In this document: in pieces, positions 41,041 to 48,925 of the stretch
Layout: every line of letters begins with the position of its first letter
Numbering within the stretch: the stretch's first letter is position 1
Source: Nioella sp965215655
Lineage (GTDB): Bacteria; Pseudomonadota; Alphaproteobacteria; Rhodobacterales; Rhodobacteraceae
NCBI RefSeq assembly: GCF_965215655.1
Contig: NZ_OZ244111.1
Coordinates: forward strand, 3,658,001-3,722,000
Direction: 5' to 3'
Length of the DNA stretch: 64,000 nucleotides
Made by a program: the position numbers and the translations under genes
The notes under the pieces: generated by a model
The model's input: the letters and a program-made list of their open reading frames with translations, nothing else
The model's database searches: none
Told to the model about the DNA's origin: nothing

Positions 41041-42384
41041 ATGAGATCTTTGACCCTTAGTGCCGCCCTTCTGACGGCCGGTTTCTTCGCAGCCCCCGAC
41101 GCTGCCGAGGCGCAGGAGTTTTGCTCGGGCGACCGGGTGATGGGCGGCTGTGCCGTGTCGATCAGCGATTTTCCCTGGATGGTGTCGCTGAACCAGGCCA
41201 ATGCCCGCAGCCGGTTCGACGGGCATTTCTGCGGCGGTACCGTGATTGCGGACAGGTGGGTGCTGACCGCGGCCCATTGCGTCGATACCGTCGCCCCCAA
41301 CAATCCGAGCGGGCTGGAAATCTACGCCAATACCTCCAGCCTGCAGGGCGGGGGCACGGCCTTCGACGTGTCTCGTGTCTATCTGCATTCCGGGTATCAG
41401 GGGGTTGGCGTCAACGACATTGCCCTGCTGGAACTTGCCCGCCCCACGGGCATCACCCCAGTGCGCCTCTCGGATGCGGCGCTGGCCCCGGTGGTGGAAC
41501 AGATTGGCGATCAGACCGTGATCATCGGCTGGGGCCTGACGCCGCCACCGCATATCTCCCGCGGCCGCGGACCCCTGACCCAGGCAGAGCGCGCGACCTC
41601 TTCACCGCCGTCGATGTGGGACACGTCACAGGTGCTGCTCGGCGCGGCGGTGCCGATTGTGCATAACCAACTGTGTTCGTCGAACGCGGGTGCCGGTGTC
41701 ATCTGCGCCGGTTTCCAGGAGGCCGTGGCCGATGCCTGCCGGGGCGACAGCGGCGGGCCGCTGCTGGCCGCTGACACGCAGGGATATGTGCAAGTCGGGC
41801 TGGTGTCGGGCGGCAATTACTGCCACCAGGATGGCGACCATTACGGCACCTACACCCGTGTGTCAGCCTATCAGGACTGGATCGCGGCGACCATGGCGGG
41901 CGAAACCCCGCAGGTCGATCTGCGCCCGAGCGAGCCCAACTACAACCTGCCGCCGACCTTCGGCAATGTAACCCTGTCGAGCGGCTTCTCGCCTGATCCC
42001 TACCTTCAGCATCTGTTGGCCGGCGGTCTGTTGGAGGCCTCCAGCGCCGGGCAGGGCTGTGCCGGTCACGTGGCCGAGGCCCCGGATTTCCAGGTCTATT
42101 ACCAGGGCGTCGGCGCGCCCTTGTCGTTCACGGTCGAGTCGCAGAGCGACACCAGCCTGCTGATCAACGGACCGGACGGGCAGTGGTATTGCGACGACAA
42201 TGGCGCAGGCGGGATCAACCCGAGCCTTGTCTGGGGCGCCCCGCCGCAGGGTCGCTACGACATCTATGTGGGCACGATCCAGACATATGACGAGGTAGGC
42301 TACCCCGAGGCGCAGCTGATCATCGGGGGCGGCGGTGGCGCCGGGTCCGGTGGCGGCACAGAGCCGGTGGAAGACGGCAAGTGA
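41041..42384 (+). CDS. Exported trypsin-like serine protease (S1) with a shared C-terminal domain
   Basis: A 447-residue protein. The signal peptide is 1-25 (MRSLTLSAALLTAGFFAAPD, then AAEA). The chymotrypsin-fold domain is about 32-290 with the complete triad: His79 in TAAHC, Asp126 in NDIALLEL and Ser237 in CRGDSGGPL. Asp231, six residues before the serine, suggests trypsin-like Arg/Lys specificity. Residues about 307-429 are the same C-terminal domain as in the preceding caspase-like protein; a Gly-rich tail follows. ATG 41041 is preferred because the AAAGGA ribosome binding site (41027-41032) overlaps the earlier ATG at 41032. It probably acts in the periplasm or outside the cell. Confidence 0.9.
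   Translation: MRSLTLSAALLTAGFFAAPDAAEAQEFCSGDRVMGGCAVSISDFPWMVSLNQANARSRFDGHFCGGTVIADRWVLTAAHCVDTVAPNNPSGLEIYANTSSLQGGGTAFDVSRVYLHSGYQGVGVNDIALLELARPTGITPVRLSDAALAPVVEQIGDQTVIIGWGLTPPPHISRGRGPLTQAERATSSPPSMWDTSQVLLGAAVPIVHNQLCSSNAGAGVICAGFQEAVADACRGDSGGPLLAADTQGYVQVGLVSGGNYCHQDGDHYGTYTRVSAYQDWIAATMAGETPQVDLRPSEPNYNLPPTFGNVTLSSGFSPDPYLQHLLAGGLLEASSAGQGCAGHVAEAPDFQVYYQGVGAPLSFTVESQSDTSLLINGPDGQWYCDDNGAGGINPSLVWGAPPQGRYDIYVGTIQTYDEVGYPEAQLIIGGGGGAGSGGGTEPVEDGK
41959..42330 (+). other. Shared protease-associated C-terminal domain, copy in the trypsin-like gene
   Basis: Partner of the copy at 40469-40831. GQGCAGHVAEAPDFQVYYQG corresponds to GGNCYGFVASSPDFQLDWQE, GPDGQWYC to RPDGTWQC, and GRYDIYVGT to GSYRIWVGT. 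The similarity starts just after each protease domain and runs to near the C-terminus, so the domain was duplicated or shuffled between unrelated proteases. Confidence 0.7.
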
Positions 42385-42394
42385 GATGAAATAG

Positions 42395-42423
42395 TGGGCG
42401 GGCCTGTTGCACGGGCCTGCCCA
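42395..42423. terminator. Bidirectional hairpin between the trypsin-like gene and flgD
   Basis: TGGGCGGGCC pairs with GGCCTGCCCA (42395-42404 and 42414-42423) through ten base pairs including one G-T, with a 9-base loop. It fills most of the 39-base gap between the converging genes and abuts the flgD stop. There is no T-run on either side. Confidence 0.5.
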
Positions 42424-43086
42424 TCAGATCGGATCGCGCACCGCCTGGATCAGCGCGGCATTGACCTGCACGCCACCGGGCATCGACAGCCAGATATCGC
42501 CATTCACGATCTGCGCCTCCTCGATCCTTGCGTAACCCTGTGCCGGTTGCGTGTCGATCGGTTCGTCATCGCGGAAGTATTCCACGTGGAAGCCATATAC
42601 GCCGCTTGGCAGCGGGTCGCCATCGGTGGTCACACCTGCCCAGGCAAAGGCGGTTTCGGTGGCCGGAATGGCCACTCGCTGCAATGTCTGCCCGTCGGCA
42701 TCCGTCACCACGAGTTCCATCCGGTCGGCCAGTGCGTTGTCACTGGCATAGAGCGTCAGCGGCTCTCCGTCGAAGGCCATCGGCATCTCGGCCCGCGCAT
42801 CCATGCCGATCCAGCCCGCGATCTGGCCCATGCTGGACAGCGCCATGCTGTCTTGGAGGCTGCCAAGCAGTTCATTCGTGCGAACCTGTTGTTCGACACC
42901 CGAGAAGGTGGCCAGCTGCGTGGCGAATTCGGTCGATTCCATCGGGTTCAGCGGATCTTGATTCTGCATCTGGGTGGTCAGCATCGTCAGGAAGGTCTGG
43001 AAGTCGGAATTGATCATGGTGCGATCTTCCGACGCCGACGCTGTGCCGGCGGTCTGGCTGGTCTGGGGTATGGTAGCGACGTCCAT
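42424..43086 (-). CDS. flgD: Flagellar hook capping/assembly protein FlgD
   Basis: A 220-residue hook scaffold. The N-terminal motif FQTFLTMLTTQMQNQDPLNP followed by ESTEFATQLATFSGVEQQV is diagnostic of FlgD. The C-terminal half has the FlgD-Ig/tudor pattern around SGVYGFHVEYF. FlgD caps the growing hook so that FlgE can polymerise. It lies 12 bases downstream of fliK on the same strand, so the hook-length and hook-cap genes are coupled. Confidence 0.95.
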   Translation of the reverse strand: MDVATIPQTSQTAGTASASEDRTMINSDFQTFLTMLTTQMQNQDPLNPMESTEFATQLATFSGVEQQVRTNELLGSLQDSMALSSMGQIAGWIGMDARAEMPMAFDGEPLTLYASDNALADRMELVVTDADGQTLQRVAIPATETAFAWAGVTTDGDPLPSGVYGFHVEYFRDDEPIDTQPAQGYARIEEAQIVNGDIWLSMPGGVQVNAALIQAVRDPI

Positions 43087-43098
43087 GTCTGTCCTCCG

Positions 43099-45579
43099 TT
43101 AAAGGCGAATATCCAAGCCCGATTGCCCAGTCCGTGCAGAGGTGACCGGCGATCGGTCCGAAATGTGGGACGGGTTAATGTGCGCATCGTCTTCGCGCAC
43201 CCCAGGGGGCGGCGCATCGGGCCTGTGCTGCTGGCCACCCGGATCGCGGCCCGAAAAGCTGAACCCGGCATGATCGAGGCCCTGACGCTGGAGTTCCTGC
43301 ATCAGGGCGGCGCCGTTGCGACGGAGCAGATCCAGTGTTTCGGGCAGATCGGCCTGAAGATGCAGGACCATGCCTTCGGCTCCCCGGCTGACAGACACAC
43401 GAATGGCCCCAAGCTCTGGCGGGTCGAGCGTCAGTTCCAGCGGGGCATCGCGATCGGTCATCATCGGTACGGCGGCGATCCGTTGCGCAAGCTGCGTCGG
43501 CACCGGATCGGGGCGCGGGATGGTTGCGGGCTCCGTCGGTCGGATATCGGCATGGGCAGGGGCGGGCAATGGGGCGTCCGGGGTGCTGACCGGATCGGCC
43601 AGAATCGGGGCGAAATCCCCTCTGGCGGTCATGTCCGGCATCGCTTGACGCGGCACGGTGGCGGTGACTGTCACCTCAGATAGAGGCCGGGGGACCTGTG
43701 GGACTGACGGATCCGGCGCTGCCGTCGGGATCGGTTGCTGGGGAAGCACTTCAATGGGGCGCGGTTGCGGGGAGGGCACCACAGCGGGGCGCGGTTGCGG
43801 GGAGGGCACCGCAATGGGTCGCGGTTGCGGGGAGGGCACCGCAATGGGTTTCAGTTGGGGGGAGGGCACCGCAATGTGACGCGGTTGAACGGGCTGTTGG
43901 GTCATTGCCGACGCGTCTGCCTCCGGACCTGAGGGCATGGAGACGGACACAGGTGAAACAAGGGGCTGCGACTGCCGGGAGGGTCGGAGTTGCGCTGGAA
44001 TCACGTCCGCGCGGGCCGATTGGAGGGAAGTGTCAGCCATTCGGGTCAGGTTGTGCGGCACGGGCCGTTCGGCTGACTTGGATGGTTCCGCGAATTCGGA
44101 CCCGGCCGCGGGTTCGCCGAGAGCTGGGGTCACCAACGCTCGCGGGGCCAGCCAATGAGATCTGCCTGGCGTCTCTTCTCCTTGCCTGGTGAAAGGCGGG
44201 GGGAACGATCGGCCAGCCGCCTGACCCATGGTTTCATACTGCACCGGGGCGACGGGAGGGAAACCCTGGCGCGGTGTCGGATCAATGGGGGGACGGAAGA
44301 CAGGCGCGACACTGGCTTGAGTCTCCCCAATGTCTCGGGGCGCTGGTGCCTGCGTCATTGGCGGCGCTGCATTCCCCGACGAAGGGTCGTCGCGGGACCG
44401 GAGCACCGTGGCGGGATTCGGGAATGATTTGCCCTCGAGCGAGGGACTTGCGCTGTCCGGTGAGGCAATCGGATGCGGTTGGACCGGGGAGGACGACGTC
44501 TCGGCACTGCGCAGGGGTGATGGAAGGTCCGGTTGGTGGGTGGCCGTGCCGCGGTCATTTTCTGAACCGGAAGGTGCCGAAATGCCCTGTTGCAGCGTGG
44601 CAGCCGGATTGCCTGCGGGACTGGGGGGTGTTGCCGCAAGGATGGCCTTCGTGGTGCTCTGGGCGGATTTCCGAACTGAAACTGGCGTGTCGTCTCCGGA
44701 CTTCGGCATGGCCTCTTGGGCGGCATTCGGTGGCAGGGCCGTTGATCCTGCCCCGTGGGACGGCACAGGCAGCGCCGGGGCAAAATGGCCTTCCGCAATG
44801 CTGTTATCCACGCTGCTCGGGCGATGTCCGGCGCCCACATCCTGCGCCGATCGGGGGAGCATTGCGTCCGGCGGGGGCGCCGGGGTGTTCTCCGAGCGCG
44901 GCATGGATGGTGCCTGGCCGTTTTCGTTCGGGTCGCGTGCGACGGGCGGCAGGACGGGTGGGGCGATTTCAGATCCCAGGCCGCGGACCGGCCCGCCTTG
45001 CGCGGGCACTTCCTGCTCCGGGACGGGGGGGATTCCCTGCGTGGTCGCCCGATTGTTGGCGGTTTGCCCGGCTGCCGGCGGGAGTGAATGCGCCACCGGG
45101 TCCGACATGAGCCGAATCGGCGGCAGGGGTGCCTCGCCTGACGGGAAATGACCGCTGAACGCGGGCGTAGGCGTTTCAGGAGACACGACAGAGGGTGTCA
45201 CAGGCTCGGTCGGGACCACGACTTGCAGTTGCAGGGAAGGCGCGGGTTGGGGAGTGTCACCGAGTGGTTCGGGCACCAGCGTTTGGAGGGCAACAAGCTG
45301 ATCTGCCACTTCACGATCCGATGAATCACCAGACAAGTCATGATCGGTCATCACGACCGGCGCGGGTGGTATCGCGCCGTCAGCTGGCGTGAGATCCTCT
45401 GACCAGACCACACGCCACGGACCCAGGCCTGGACCGGGCAGCCCGGATACGGGAAGTTCGTTATCCTGCCATTGAAATTCCGCGGCAAACTCCACCCCGG
45501 TCAGATCTTCGGGCCGCCCCGCGCCACGGGAGGCGGCGGGGGGTGCAAGCGGCTGCGCGATCTGCACTATTGAATGCAT
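43099..45579 (-). CDS. fliK: Flagellar hook-length control protein FliK
   Basis: An 826-residue protein, long for FliK, mostly Pro/Ala/Ser-rich and low in complexity. Only the C-terminal Flg_hook domain (about 690-800) is conserved: LELTLDPPELGAIRVSVSRG, then LHLQADLPETLDLLRRNG. It acts as the molecular ruler that switches export from hook to filament substrates by contacting FlhB. A tandem 10-residue repeat (PIAVPSPQPR type) lies near residues 570-615. ATG 45579 is preceded by GGAAGG; the same frame stays open to 46125, but that part is antisense to two other genes. The unusual length may set a long ruler. Confidence 0.88.
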   Translation of the reverse strand: MHSIVQIAQPLAPPAASRGAGRPEDLTGVEFAAEFQWQDNELPVSGLPGPGLGPWRVVWSEDLTPADGAIPPAPVVMTDHDLSGDSSDREVADQLVALQTLVPEPLGDTPQPAPSLQLQVVVPTEPVTPSVVSPETPTPAFSGHFPSGEAPLPPIRLMSDPVAHSLPPAAGQTANNRATTQGIPPVPEQEVPAQGGPVRGLGSEIAPPVLPPVARDPNENGQAPSMPRSENTPAPPPDAMLPRSAQDVGAGHRPSSVDNSIAEGHFAPALPVPSHGAGSTALPPNAAQEAMPKSGDDTPVSVRKSAQSTTKAILAATPPSPAGNPAATLQQGISAPSGSENDRGTATHQPDLPSPLRSAETSSSPVQPHPIASPDSASPSLEGKSFPNPATVLRSRDDPSSGNAAPPMTQAPAPRDIGETQASVAPVFRPPIDPTPRQGFPPVAPVQYETMGQAAGRSFPPPFTRQGEETPGRSHWLAPRALVTPALGEPAAGSEFAEPSKSAERPVPHNLTRMADTSLQSARADVIPAQLRPSRQSQPLVSPVSVSMPSGPEADASAMTQQPVQPRHIAVPSPQLKPIAVPSPQPRPIAVPSPQPRPAVVPSPQPRPIEVLPQQPIPTAAPDPSVPQVPRPLSEVTVTATVPRQAMPDMTARGDFAPILADPVSTPDAPLPAPAHADIRPTEPATIPRPDPVPTQLAQRIAAVPMMTDRDAPLELTLDPPELGAIRVSVSRGAEGMVLHLQADLPETLDLLRRNGAALMQELQRQGLDHAGFSFSGRDPGGQQHRPDAPPPGVREDDAHINPSHISDRSPVTSARTGQSGLDIRL
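43746..43880 (-). repeat. 30-bp tandem repeats inside fliK
   Basis: About four and a half copies of a 30-base unit containing GGTTGCGGGGAGGGCACC. The unit encodes PIAVPSPQPR with small changes (for example RPAVVPSPQP and KPIAVPSPQP). The period is in frame, so copy-number change would alter FliK length by 10 residues per step. Confidence 0.8.
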
Positions 45580-45684
45580 GGAACCTTCCAGATTTCTTCC
45601 GGGTCGATCCGCAGTTTCCGCGCCAGAGCTTACCAATTCTTTACTCCCACGCGCGATAGTCTCTCCGAATACGGAGAATTGGAA

Positions 45685-45972
45685 ATGTCTGACCTCACCC
45701 TCTCGCCTGTCACCCAAAGCTCCCTGACACCCCGCCGCGAGGCGGAACTGCGGGAGGCTGCGCAGGAACTGGAGGCGGCGTTTCTGTCCGAAATGCTGCG
45801 CCATGGCGGGCTTGGCACCCCTCGCGACAGTTTCGGTGGCGGATATGGGGAGGATCAATTCGCTTCGTTCCTGAGGACCGAACAGGCCCGCGCAATGGCG
45901 GCGGGTGGGGGAATCGGTTTGGCCGAATCGTTGTTCAATGCGCTGGCCGCGCGTGAGGGACCGGCCCGATGA
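45685..45972 (+). CDS. Rod-binding protein (FlgJ N-terminal/CheL-like)
   Basis: A 95-residue protein matching the rod-binding domain (PF10135): LREAAQELEAAFLSEMLRHG, then YGEDQFASFLRTEQARAMAA. It lacks the muramidase half found in enteric FlgJ, as is usual in alphaproteobacteria, where it is often annotated CheL. It should assist rod assembly in the periplasm. The coding start is ATG 45685; the frame reaching back to 45574 overlaps the start of fliK and has no support. It is divergent from fliK (105-base gap) and overlaps the next gene by ATGA. Confidence 0.85.
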   Translation: MSDLTLSPVTQSSLTPRREAELREAAQELEAAFLSEMLRHGGLGTPRDSFGGGYGEDQFASFLRTEQARAMAAGGGIGLAESLFNALAAREGPAR

Positions 45973-46316
45973 TCTGGCGGTCAGGCGATTCTCTGGCCGC
46001 TGCCGACCGGGCGCTGTCCGGGGTGGAGTCGCTCTTGCGCAGCCGGCGATTCTCCGATCTGCCCGCGGCAATGGCTGCGCTGGAACGGGCGATGAACTCG
46101 CTTCAAGGCGGCAGCATCGACACATCCGCCGCCACCCGCCTGGCCGATATGCGCAGGCGCGCGGGACAGGTAAGCACGCTTTTGCGCGCGGTCATGGCAG
46201 GGATGCGGGATGCGCGCAGCAGCCTGTCCGGCCCATCGGGTTTTTCCAGCTATGACGCCCAGGGGCGCAGCGGCCATATCGGGCAGGCGCAGACCCGGTT
46301 CGAACGCCGCCGCTGA
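45969..46316 (+). CDS. Small helical flagellar-cluster protein, possibly FlgN-like chaperone
   Basis: A 115-residue protein, predicted almost wholly helical up to residue 85 (SGVESLLRSRRFSDLPAAMA, then RLADMRRRAGQVSTLLRAVM), followed by a polar tail ending RFERRR. No enzymatic motif. Size, helicity and location directly after a rod-binding gene and before flagellin fit FlgN-type export chaperones of hook-filament junction proteins, and the tail pattern SSYDAQGR resembles alphaproteobacterial FlgN-like proteins. It is coupled to the rod-binding gene by ATGA. The function is an inference from context. Confidence 0.5.
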   Translation: MIWRSGDSLAAADRALSGVESLLRSRRFSDLPAAMAALERAMNSLQGGSIDTSAATRLADMRRRAGQVSTLLRAVMAGMRDARSSLSGPSGFSSYDAQGRSGHIGQAQTRFERRR

Positions 46317-46418
46317 CCTGCCGAATTTCACTAAAAATCAGCAGAAAAGCCCTGTGATCTTAGGAGCTTGTTAGAGCTTTCGGGCAATGGTTCCCCTGCA
46401 CCGTACTGGGTGGCGTGT

Positions 46419-46483
46419 CGGGCCCGAAACGGCCCGCCGCAGGCGTCAGAAGGACGTTTTGGGCTGACCTGCGAAGGCAGGTC
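46419..46483 (+). promoter_or_regulatory. Structured flagellin mRNA leader (two hairpins)
   Basis: CGGGCC/GGCCCG (46419-46424 and 46431-46436) and GACCTGC/GCAGGTC (46466-46472 and 46477-46483, loop GAAG) are perfect stems in the 217-base gap before fliC. In Caulobacter, FlbT binds the flagellin mRNA leader; flbT is encoded just downstream here, so these stems are candidate contacts. I found no convincing sigma-28 or sigma-54 promoter. Confidence 0.4.
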
Positions 46484-46533
46484 TGAAACGGGCGCGGAAT
46501 CCAGGCGCCGATCTAACTGAGGAAGGACAAGAC

Positions 46534-48069
46534 ATGTCCAGCATTCTGACGAACACCAGCGCCATGGTCGCGCTGCAGACCCTTAAATCCGTCAATACCA
46601 ACCTGAACAAGACGCAGGAGGAAATCTCGACCGGCAAATCCGTGGCCACGGCCAAGGACAATTCCGCGGTCTGGGCCATTTCCAAGGTGATGGAATCGGA
46701 TGTGAAGGGCTTCAAAGGCATCTCGGAGAGCCTGTCTCTCGGCGAATCCACCGTCGCCGTGGCGCGCAACGCGTCGGAAACCGTGACCGACCTGCTGACC
46801 GAAATCAAAGGCAAGATCGTGGCCGCGCAGGAAGAGAACGTCGACAGGGCCAAAATCCAGACCGATATCAGCGCCCTGCGCGACCAGATCACCTCGGTCG
46901 TCAGTGCGGCGCAATTCAACGGGCTGAATCTGGTGCAGGGCACCGATGACGTGAACATCCTGTCGTCGCTCGACCGGGCGTCGAACGGGACCGTGACGGC
47001 CAGCAACATCACCGTGGCGCGGCAGGATCTGACGACAAGCTCCGGGGTTTATGGAAGCGGCGCATCGTTGGCCACCAACATAACCGCAGGGGCGGCATCC
47101 ATCGACAGCACCGGGGCGGCGAACTCTGTCGCGCTGACCTACGCCAACACGTCGGGGGCCGATTCGCTGGAACTGACGATCAACGGATCGACCATCACCG
47201 TGGCCTTCGACACCGATGCGGCCACGATGATCGACAATGCTGAGGGGCAGATCAACGCGCTCGGGATGACCGGAATCACTGCCTCGTCCAACGGGTCGGG
47301 TGTGCTGACCCTGACGAACACCAATTCCTTCGACGAGTTCACCGTCGCCTGGAATTCGGGCGGCACCGACACCATCGCCATGACCAACAACGGCACGGGT
47401 GACAGCGCCGTTGCGGCGACCGGGTCTGACAGCACCACGCTGACCTACCGGGCCGAGGAAGTGGCCCTGTCGACCAGTGCCACGGTGAACGAGGGCGACA
47501 GCTATCGCATCTCGGTCAACGGCAATGACTATGACTATGTCGCTGGCAAGGGTGAAACCATGGAGGATGTCGCGCGCGGCCTGAAGACGGCCGTGGATGC
47601 GGGCGGGGAAACCGGGGTGACCACCCAGGTGACCGGCAATGCCACCGATGGCTGGAAGGTTCTGGTCGACTATGACGGCACCGATGCCACCGCAGGCGCC
47701 ACGATGACGCTGGCGGATAATGGCCAGGCAGGCGGTACGGCCTCCGGCGGGCTCTTCGGGCTGGACAATATCGACGTGACCACGGACGCCGGGGCTGATT
47801 CCGCGCTCGATAATGTGGAAACGCTGATCCAGAATTCGATTGATGCGGCGGCCAGCTTCGGCTCGGCCCAGGGCCGGATCGAGACGCAGTCGAACTTCAT
47901 CGACAGCCTGGTCGACTCGCTCAAGGCCGGGATCGGCACGCTGGTGGATGCCAATATGGAAGAGGCCTCTGCCAAGCTGCAGGCGCTTCAGGTGCAGCAG
48001 CAGCTGGCGACGCAATCGCTGTCCATCGCCAACCAGGCGCCGCAGTCGATCCTGTCGCTGTTCCGGTAA
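46534..48069 (+). CDS. fliC: Flagellin
   Basis: A 511-residue filament subunit. The N-terminal D0/D1 helices (about 1-150) are typical: SSILTNTSAMVALQTLKSVN and SALRDQITSVVSAAQFNGLN. The C-terminal D1/D0 helices run from about 420 to the end (SSFGSAQGRIETQSNFIDSL-like segment, then LATQSLSIANQAPQSILSLF). Residues about 160-410 are a Thr/Asp/Gly-rich insert of D2/D3 type. The ending SLFR is the alphaproteobacterial form. It has no cysteine, is exported by the flagellar apparatus and is followed by flaF and flbT, its usual trafficking and translation regulators. Confidence 0.96.
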   Translation: MSSILTNTSAMVALQTLKSVNTNLNKTQEEISTGKSVATAKDNSAVWAISKVMESDVKGFKGISESLSLGESTVAVARNASETVTDLLTEIKGKIVAAQEENVDRAKIQTDISALRDQITSVVSAAQFNGLNLVQGTDDVNILSSLDRASNGTVTASNITVARQDLTTSSGVYGSGASLATNITAGAASIDSTGAANSVALTYANTSGADSLELTINGSTITVAFDTDAATMIDNAEGQINALGMTGITASSNGSGVLTLTNTNSFDEFTVAWNSGGTDTIAMTNNGTGDSAVAATGSDSTTLTYRAEEVALSTSATVNEGDSYRISVNGNDYDYVAGKGETMEDVARGLKTAVDAGGETGVTTQVTGNATDGWKVLVDYDGTDATAGATMTLADNGQAGGTASGGLFGLDNIDVTTDAGADSALDNVETLIQNSIDAAASFGSAQGRIETQSNFIDSLVDSLKAGIGTLVDANMEEASAKLQALQVQQQLATQSLSIANQAPQSILSLFR

Positions 48070-48078
48070 GACTGGACC

Positions 48079-48102
48079 GGGCCGGGGGGAACGCCCCGGC
48101 CC
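48079..48102 (+). terminator. Strong hairpin after fliC
   Basis: GGGCCGGGG pairs perfectly with CCCCGGCCC (9 bp, 6-base loop) 10 bases after the fliC stop. There is no T-run. It may stabilise an abundant fliC transcript and reduce read-through into flaF. Confidence 0.5.
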
Positions 48103-48149
48103 ACCCGTCACCAGACCCCCTGCCCTGACATTCCGGAAGGAACATCACC

Positions 48150-48524
48150 GTGACGTCATCCTACCTGGCGCAAAGCGCCTACAACCCGGTCCGATCCGCC
48201 GTGAAAACCGAGCGTGGCACCGAACATGCCGCCTTTGAACGGGTTACTGTGCAGCTATCGCGCGCCGACCGCCCCGAGGCCAGCGTTGCCCAAAGGGCCA
48301 GCGCATTGCATGAAAACCGCCGCCTCTGGACGCTGATGGCCGCCAACGTGGCCGATTCCGCCAACGCCTTGCCCCAATCGCTGCGCGCGCAGATCTTCTA
48401 CCTCGCCGAATTCACCCTTCAGCACAGCCGCAAGGCCCTGTCCGGGGACGCGTCCCTCACGCCCCTTATCGACATAAACACCGCCGTGATGCGCGGATTG
48501 CGGGGGGAGGCGCAGGCAGCATGA
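48150..48524 (+). CDS. flaF: Flagellar biosynthesis regulator FlaF
   Basis: A 124-residue helical cytoplasmic protein needed for flagellin secretion and synthesis in alphaproteobacteria. The conserved blocks are ALHENRRLWTLMAANVADSA, LPQSLRAQIFYLAEFTLQHS and LIDINTAVMRGLRG. GTG 48150 has GGAAGGA 8 bases upstream. Its end overlaps flbT by 4 bases (ATGA). FlaF acts opposite to FlbT in controlling flagellin levels in Caulobacter. Confidence 0.94.
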   Translation: MTSSYLAQSAYNPVRSAVKTERGTEHAAFERVTVQLSRADRPEASVAQRASALHENRRLWTLMAANVADSANALPQSLRAQIFYLAEFTLQHSRKALSGDASLTPLIDINTAVMRGLRGEAQAA

Positions 48525-48925
48525 GCGGTCTTGTTCTCAAACTGTCCCCCAAGGAGCGTGTGCTGATCAACGGTGCCGTCATTGAAAACGGCGACCGCCG
48601 GTCGCGACTGTCGATCGTGACACCCAATGCCAACATTCTGCGCCTGCGCGATGCCATTCATCCGGAAGAGGTGACCACGCCTGTTCGTCGGGTCTGCTAT
48701 ATCGCGCAGCTCGTTCTGTCGGGAGATGCGGAGGAAGAGGAAGCGAGACTGCAGATCCTACGCGGTGTCGAGCAGCTGAGCCAGGTCTTCACCGATCCCG
48801 ACAGTCGCGCGCAGCTTACCATCGCAACGGATCAAATCGTGGCGGGCAACGCCTATCAGGCGCTGAAGGCGCTGCGCACCCTTCTGCCGCGAGAAGAGCG
48901 GCTGATGGCGGCGCGTCCGCAATGA
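48521..48925 (+). CDS. flbT: Flagellin mRNA translation regulator FlbT
   Basis: A 134-residue protein with the family sequence LVLKLSPKERVLINGAVIEN and DRRSRLSIVTPNANILRLRD at the N-terminus. In Caulobacter FlbT binds flagellin mRNA and represses or destabilises it until the hook is finished; in other species it activates. It overlaps flaF at its start and the DUF1217 gene at its end (ATGA each), giving a tightly coupled flaF-flbT-DUF1217 unit. Confidence 0.95.
   Translation: MSGLVLKLSPKERVLINGAVIENGDRRSRLSIVTPNANILRLRDAIHPEEVTTPVRRVCYIAQLVLSGDAEEEEARLQILRGVEQLSQVFTDPDSRAQLTIATDQIVAGNAYQALKALRTLLPREERLMAARPQ

Noticed and set aside
45580..46125. Upstream extension of the fliK frame to 1008 residues
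   Set aside because: The extension is antisense to the rod-binding and FlgN-like genes, reads as Arg/Pro-rich noise, and ATG 45579 has a good ribosome binding site.
46317..46418. Sigma-28 promoter CTAAA at 46331 before fliC
   Set aside because: The matching -10 (GCCGATAA) is not present at the right spacing; only a partial CCTGTGAT was found.
46513..48111. 532-residue open frame antisense to flagellin
   Set aside because: Flagellin is unmistakable at both ends; the antisense frame is a codon-bias shadow.
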